Source: Cryobacterium cryoconiti (GTDB lineage: Bacteria; Actinomycetota; Actinomycetes; Actinomycetales; Microbacteriaceae). Taken from it: DNA of 64,000 bases. The stretch spans positions 102,298 to 166,297 of the forward strand of contig NZ_SOHA01000028.1 of the NCBI RefSeq assembly GCF_004403065.1. The letters run 5' to 3'. Of this stretch, positions 61,896 through 64,000 are shown piece after piece. Numbering within the stretch: position 1 is the first letter of the stretch; each line of letters starts with the position of its first letter. The notes under the pieces are model-generated. The model was given only the letters and a program-made list of their open reading frames with translations, was not told where the DNA came from and ran no database searches. The position numbers and the translations under genes are program-made.

Positions 61896-62495
61896 ATGAT
61901 CGAGATTCGCAGGGCGGGGGCGACGGATGCCGCGGCGCTGGCCGAGCTGGCCGCCGCCACCTTCGCGCTCGCCTGCCCGCCGCACACCTCGGCCGAGGCC
62001 ATTGCGTCGTTCCTGCGCGACGTGCTCGCTGAGCGCAACTTCGACGCCTACCTGGCCGACCCTGACCGGCTGATCCTCGTGGCCGAGGACGCCGAGGACG
62101 CCGAGGACGCCGGGGACGCCGAGGACGCCGGGGACGCCGAGGGCGCCGGGGACGCCGAGGGCGCCGGGGTCATTCTCGGCTACACGATGCTCGTCTTCGC
62201 CGAGCCTGCCGACGCCGATGCGCGGGCGGCGGCCACGATCCGCCCTACCGTGGAGCTGAGCAAGTGCTATCTGCGCGCCGAGACCCACGGCCGCGGGGTG
62301 GCCGCGGCGCTGATGACCGCGACGCTCGATGCCGCCCGGGCGCGCGGGGCGGCCGGCAGCTGGCTCGGCGTGAACCAGGAGAACGTGCGCGCCATCCGTT
62401 TCTACGAGAAGAACGGGTTCGTCACGGTCGGCGAGAAGCGCTTCCTCGTCGGTGAACGGTACGAGGACGACTTCGTGATGGAGCGGGCGCTCTAA
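61896..62495 (+). CDS. GNAT family N-acetyltransferase with an acidic repeat insert
   Basis: 199 residues. The acetyl-CoA motif is CYLRAETHGRGVAAALM (about 125-141) and the C-terminal motif is RAIRFYEKNGFVTVGEK. Between strands beta 2 and beta 3 an insert of about 30 residues (63-92) repeats AED/AGD/AEG triplets, encoded by ten 9-bp DNA units. Without the insert it has normal GNAT length. Substrate unknown. The 3' end overlaps the convergent photolyase by 4 bp. Confidence 0.9.
   Translation: MIEIRRAGATDAAALAELAAATFALACPPHTSAEAIASFLRDVLAERNFDAYLADPDRLILVAEDAEDAEDAGDAEDAGDAEGAGDAEGAGVILGYTMLVFAEPADADARAAATIRPTVELSKCYLRAETHGRGVAAALMTATLDAARARGAAGSWLGVNQENVRAIRFYEKNGFVTVGEKRFLVGERYEDDFVMERAL
62082..62171 (+). 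repeat. Ten tandem 9-bp units inside the GNAT gene
   Basis: Units of GCCGAGGAC with GAG/GGG and GAC/GGC variants, in frame, each encoding Ala-Glu/Gly-Asp/Gly. Copy number can vary without a frameshift. Confidence 0.93.
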
Positions 62496-63925
62496 ACGGT
62501 GCCGTACGCCGTGTCCCCGGCCGCGCGGGCCGCGATCGCGTGCTCTTTCATGCCCTTGATCTGCTCGTAGGCGGCGAGGGCCGCGCGTCTCGTCTCGCCG
62601 AGGTCGACGATCGGGGCCGGGTAGGCATCCGTGCCGTATTCGGGCACGTTCTGACGGATGTACTCCGAGTGCGGATCGAACTTCTTCGCCTGCAGCTCCG
62701 GGTTGAAGACCCGGAAGTAGGGCGCGGCGTCGGCGCCGGAACCGGCCACCCACTGCCAGCCGAACGGGTTGCTGGCCGCGTCGGCGTCGACGAGGGTGTC
62801 CCAGAACCACTGCTCGCCGAGCCGCCAGTCGATCAGGAGGTTCTTGATCAGGAACGACGCCGTCACCATGCGCACCCGGTTGTGCATGCTGCCGGTGCGC
62901 CAGAGTTCGCGCATGCCGGCGTCGACGAGGGAGATTCCGGTGCGGCCCTGCTGCCAGGCCTCGAGCACCTGCTGGTCGAGTTTCGGCCAGGGGAACGCGT
63001 CGAACTCCGGCCGCAGGTTGACGGTCGCGAGGGTCGGGTTGTTGAACAGCACGTGGTAGCTGAACTCCCGCCAGCCGATTTCGGTGAGGAACCGGGTCGC
63101 ACTGGCCTGCGCGGTGCCGGTGAGGCCGATCCGGGCCTGCTCGGTCGCCTGCCAGATCTGGAATGGACTGATCTCGCCCCAGCGCAGGTGCGGTGACAGC
63201 CGCGAGGTGACGGCCTGGGCCGGCTCGTCCCGCTCGTCGGCGTAGCGGGCGAGCGATTCGTGCAGGAACAGGTCGAGCAGTCGGTGAGCGGATGCCTCGC
63301 CGGGCTGCCACGCCTCCCGCAGGCCCGCGGCCCAGTCCGGCCGGGTCGGCAGCAGCGCCCAGTCGTCGAGCAGGTCGGAGGCGATCGCGCCGGTGAAGCC
63401 GGGGATCGACGCGGGCGGGTCGAAGGGCGCGCGCGGTGGCGGGCCGGCCGTGCAGGCCCGCCAGAAGGGGGTGAACACCGAGTAGGTGCCACCCTGACCG
63501 GTCTGGATCGTCCACGGCTCGAACAGGAGCGACGCGGCGAAGCTGCGGGTCTCGGTGCCACTCGCGGTCAGCGCCGACTTGATCCGGGTGTCCACCTCAC
63601 GCTCGGCCTGGCCGTAGCGGCGGTTCCAGAACACGGCGTCCGCGCCCACGGATGCCGCGAGCTCCCGGATCACGCCGTCCGCCGGGCCCCGGCGGAGCGT
63701 CAAACGGCCGCCGCGGCGTTCCAGCGACTCGGCCAGCGAGGTCAGGCTCCCGTGAAGCCACCACCGGGCCGCGCCGCCGAGCGGCCGGACCGCCGGGGAC
63801 TCCTCGTCCAGCACGTACACGGCCACGATCGGCTTGCCTCGGTCGAGCGCGGCCGTGAGGGCCGGGTTGTCCGCGAGGCGCAGGTCGTCGCGGAACCAGA
63901 CCAGCGAGGGACCGTCGCCGCTCAT
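62492..63925 (-). CDS. phr: Deoxyribodipyrimidine photo-lyase (class I CPD photolyase/cryptochrome)
   Basis: Light-driven repair of cyclobutane pyrimidine dimers. 477 residues. The N-terminal antenna domain begins LVWFRDDLRLADNPAL; the FAD domain has RLSPHLRWGEISPFQIW, FLTEIGWREFSYHVLF, GMRELWRTGSMHNRVRM and DADAASNPFGWQWVAGSG with the electron-transfer Trp residues. The ending YFRVFNPELQAKKFDP is also typical. Its ATG overlaps the TGA of the upstream partial gene. Confidence 0.95.
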   Translation of the reverse strand: MSGDGPSLVWFRDDLRLADNPALTAALDRGKPIVAVYVLDEESPAVRPLGGAARWWLHGSLTSLAESLERRGGRLTLRRGPADGVIRELAASVGADAVFWNRRYGQAEREVDTRIKSALTASGTETRSFAASLLFEPWTIQTGQGGTYSVFTPFWRACTAGPPPRAPFDPPASIPGFTGAIASDLLDDWALLPTRPDWAAGLREAWQPGEASAHRLLDLFLHESLARYADERDEPAQAVTSRLSPHLRWGEISPFQIWQATEQARIGLTGTAQASATRFLTEIGWREFSYHVLFNNPTLATVNLRPEFDAFPWPKLDQQVLEAWQQGRTGISLVDAGMRELWRTGSMHNRVRMVTASFLIKNLLIDWRLGEQWFWDTLVDADAASNPFGWQWVAGSGADAAPYFRVFNPELQAKKFDPHSEYIRQNVPEYGTDAYPAPIVDLGETRRAALAAYEQIKGMKEHAIAARAAGDTAYGTV

Positions 63926-64000
63926 GAAAGTGCCCCCGCGGCTCCAGCAGCAGCGTCAACAGCAGCAGCAGCAGCAGCGTCACCGACGCCCGAGGCGCCC
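63922..64000 (-). CDS. C-terminal tail of an unidentified protein (cut by window edge)
   Basis: On the minus strand the frame is open from the window edge to a TGA at 63922-63924 that overlaps the photolyase ATG (ATGA). The 25 visible residues are Ala/Gly/Asp-rich (about GVGDAAAAAAVDAAAGAAG), partly from a GCT triplet run. This could be a disordered tail or just open non-coding DNA; the ATGA overlap, common here, favours a real gene. Confidence 0.4.
   Translation of the reverse strand, partial: GASGVGDAAAAAAVDAAAGAAGALS

Overview
The window is high-GC actinobacterial DNA. Gene content and protein style (menaquinone genes, SecE-NusG-L11-L1 order, RamB beside malate synthase, MraZ-free housekeeping blocks, frequent GTG starts) point to Microbacteriaceae, with a Cryobacterium/Leifsonia-like member as the best guess. 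That assignment is inference. Nothing looks like a prophage, insertion sequence, CRISPR array or large island; the window reads as ordinary core chromosome.

Layout. 1-607: a minus-strand pair, a small repeat-bearing protein translationally coupled to a sigma-70 factor cut by the window edge. 775-11971: menaquinone and isoprenoid block (menB, menE, menA, menD, menF, menG, a long-chain polyprenyl diphosphate synthase) with a PPK2 kinase and an FprA-type ferredoxin reductase. 12076-16348: YajQ protein, LacI regulator, tRNA-Tyr, M23 peptidase, alarmone synthetase. 16541-24151: a maltodextrin module, with a GH13 glucosidase divergent from malE-malF-malG and a GH13 amylase, and two LacI-type operators in the divergent promoter. 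24239-35935: tRNA-Thr and tRNA-Met, ABC1 kinase, NnrE, DMT transporter, ornithine cyclodeaminase-like enzyme, PfkB kinase, ArsM, SGNH hydrolase, HEAT protein, GNAT, HadA/HadB-like dehydratase pair and MurB. 36050-42410: PspC/LiaF-like membrane pair, ABC-2 exporter, a PD-(D/E)XK-like protein and an aminotransferase. 42582-45416: tRNA-Trp, secE, nusG, rplK, rplA. 45513-52120: APC permease, stand-alone Cache protein, GntR, CoA-transferase and glutaryl-CoA dehydrogenase-like enzyme, second GntR. 52117-56620: an ABC ATPase lacking catalytic residues, then the three-gene ATP-grasp / alpha-E / transglutaminase operon, whose product is unknown. 56768-64000: amine oxidase, RamB, malate synthase, GNAT, photolyase and the tail of one more gene.

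Two window-wide patterns stand out. First, ten long intergenic palindromes fall into four sequence families (called A-D here). They always lie within about 60 nt of a stop codon, and copies share arm length, loop length and loop sequence; family B shows paired compensatory changes, and family C occurs in both orientations. Family D brackets the PD-(D/E)XK-like gene. Second, at least a dozen genes have a TANNNT box exactly 6 (sometimes 7) nt before the start codon and no Shine-Dalgarno, the signature of leaderless transcripts. This rule also changes the predicted starts of menF, nnrE and others. A 29.67-29.84 kb intergenic stretch carries clustered hairpins outside both flanking leaderless or short-leader transcripts and may be an independent structured RNA.
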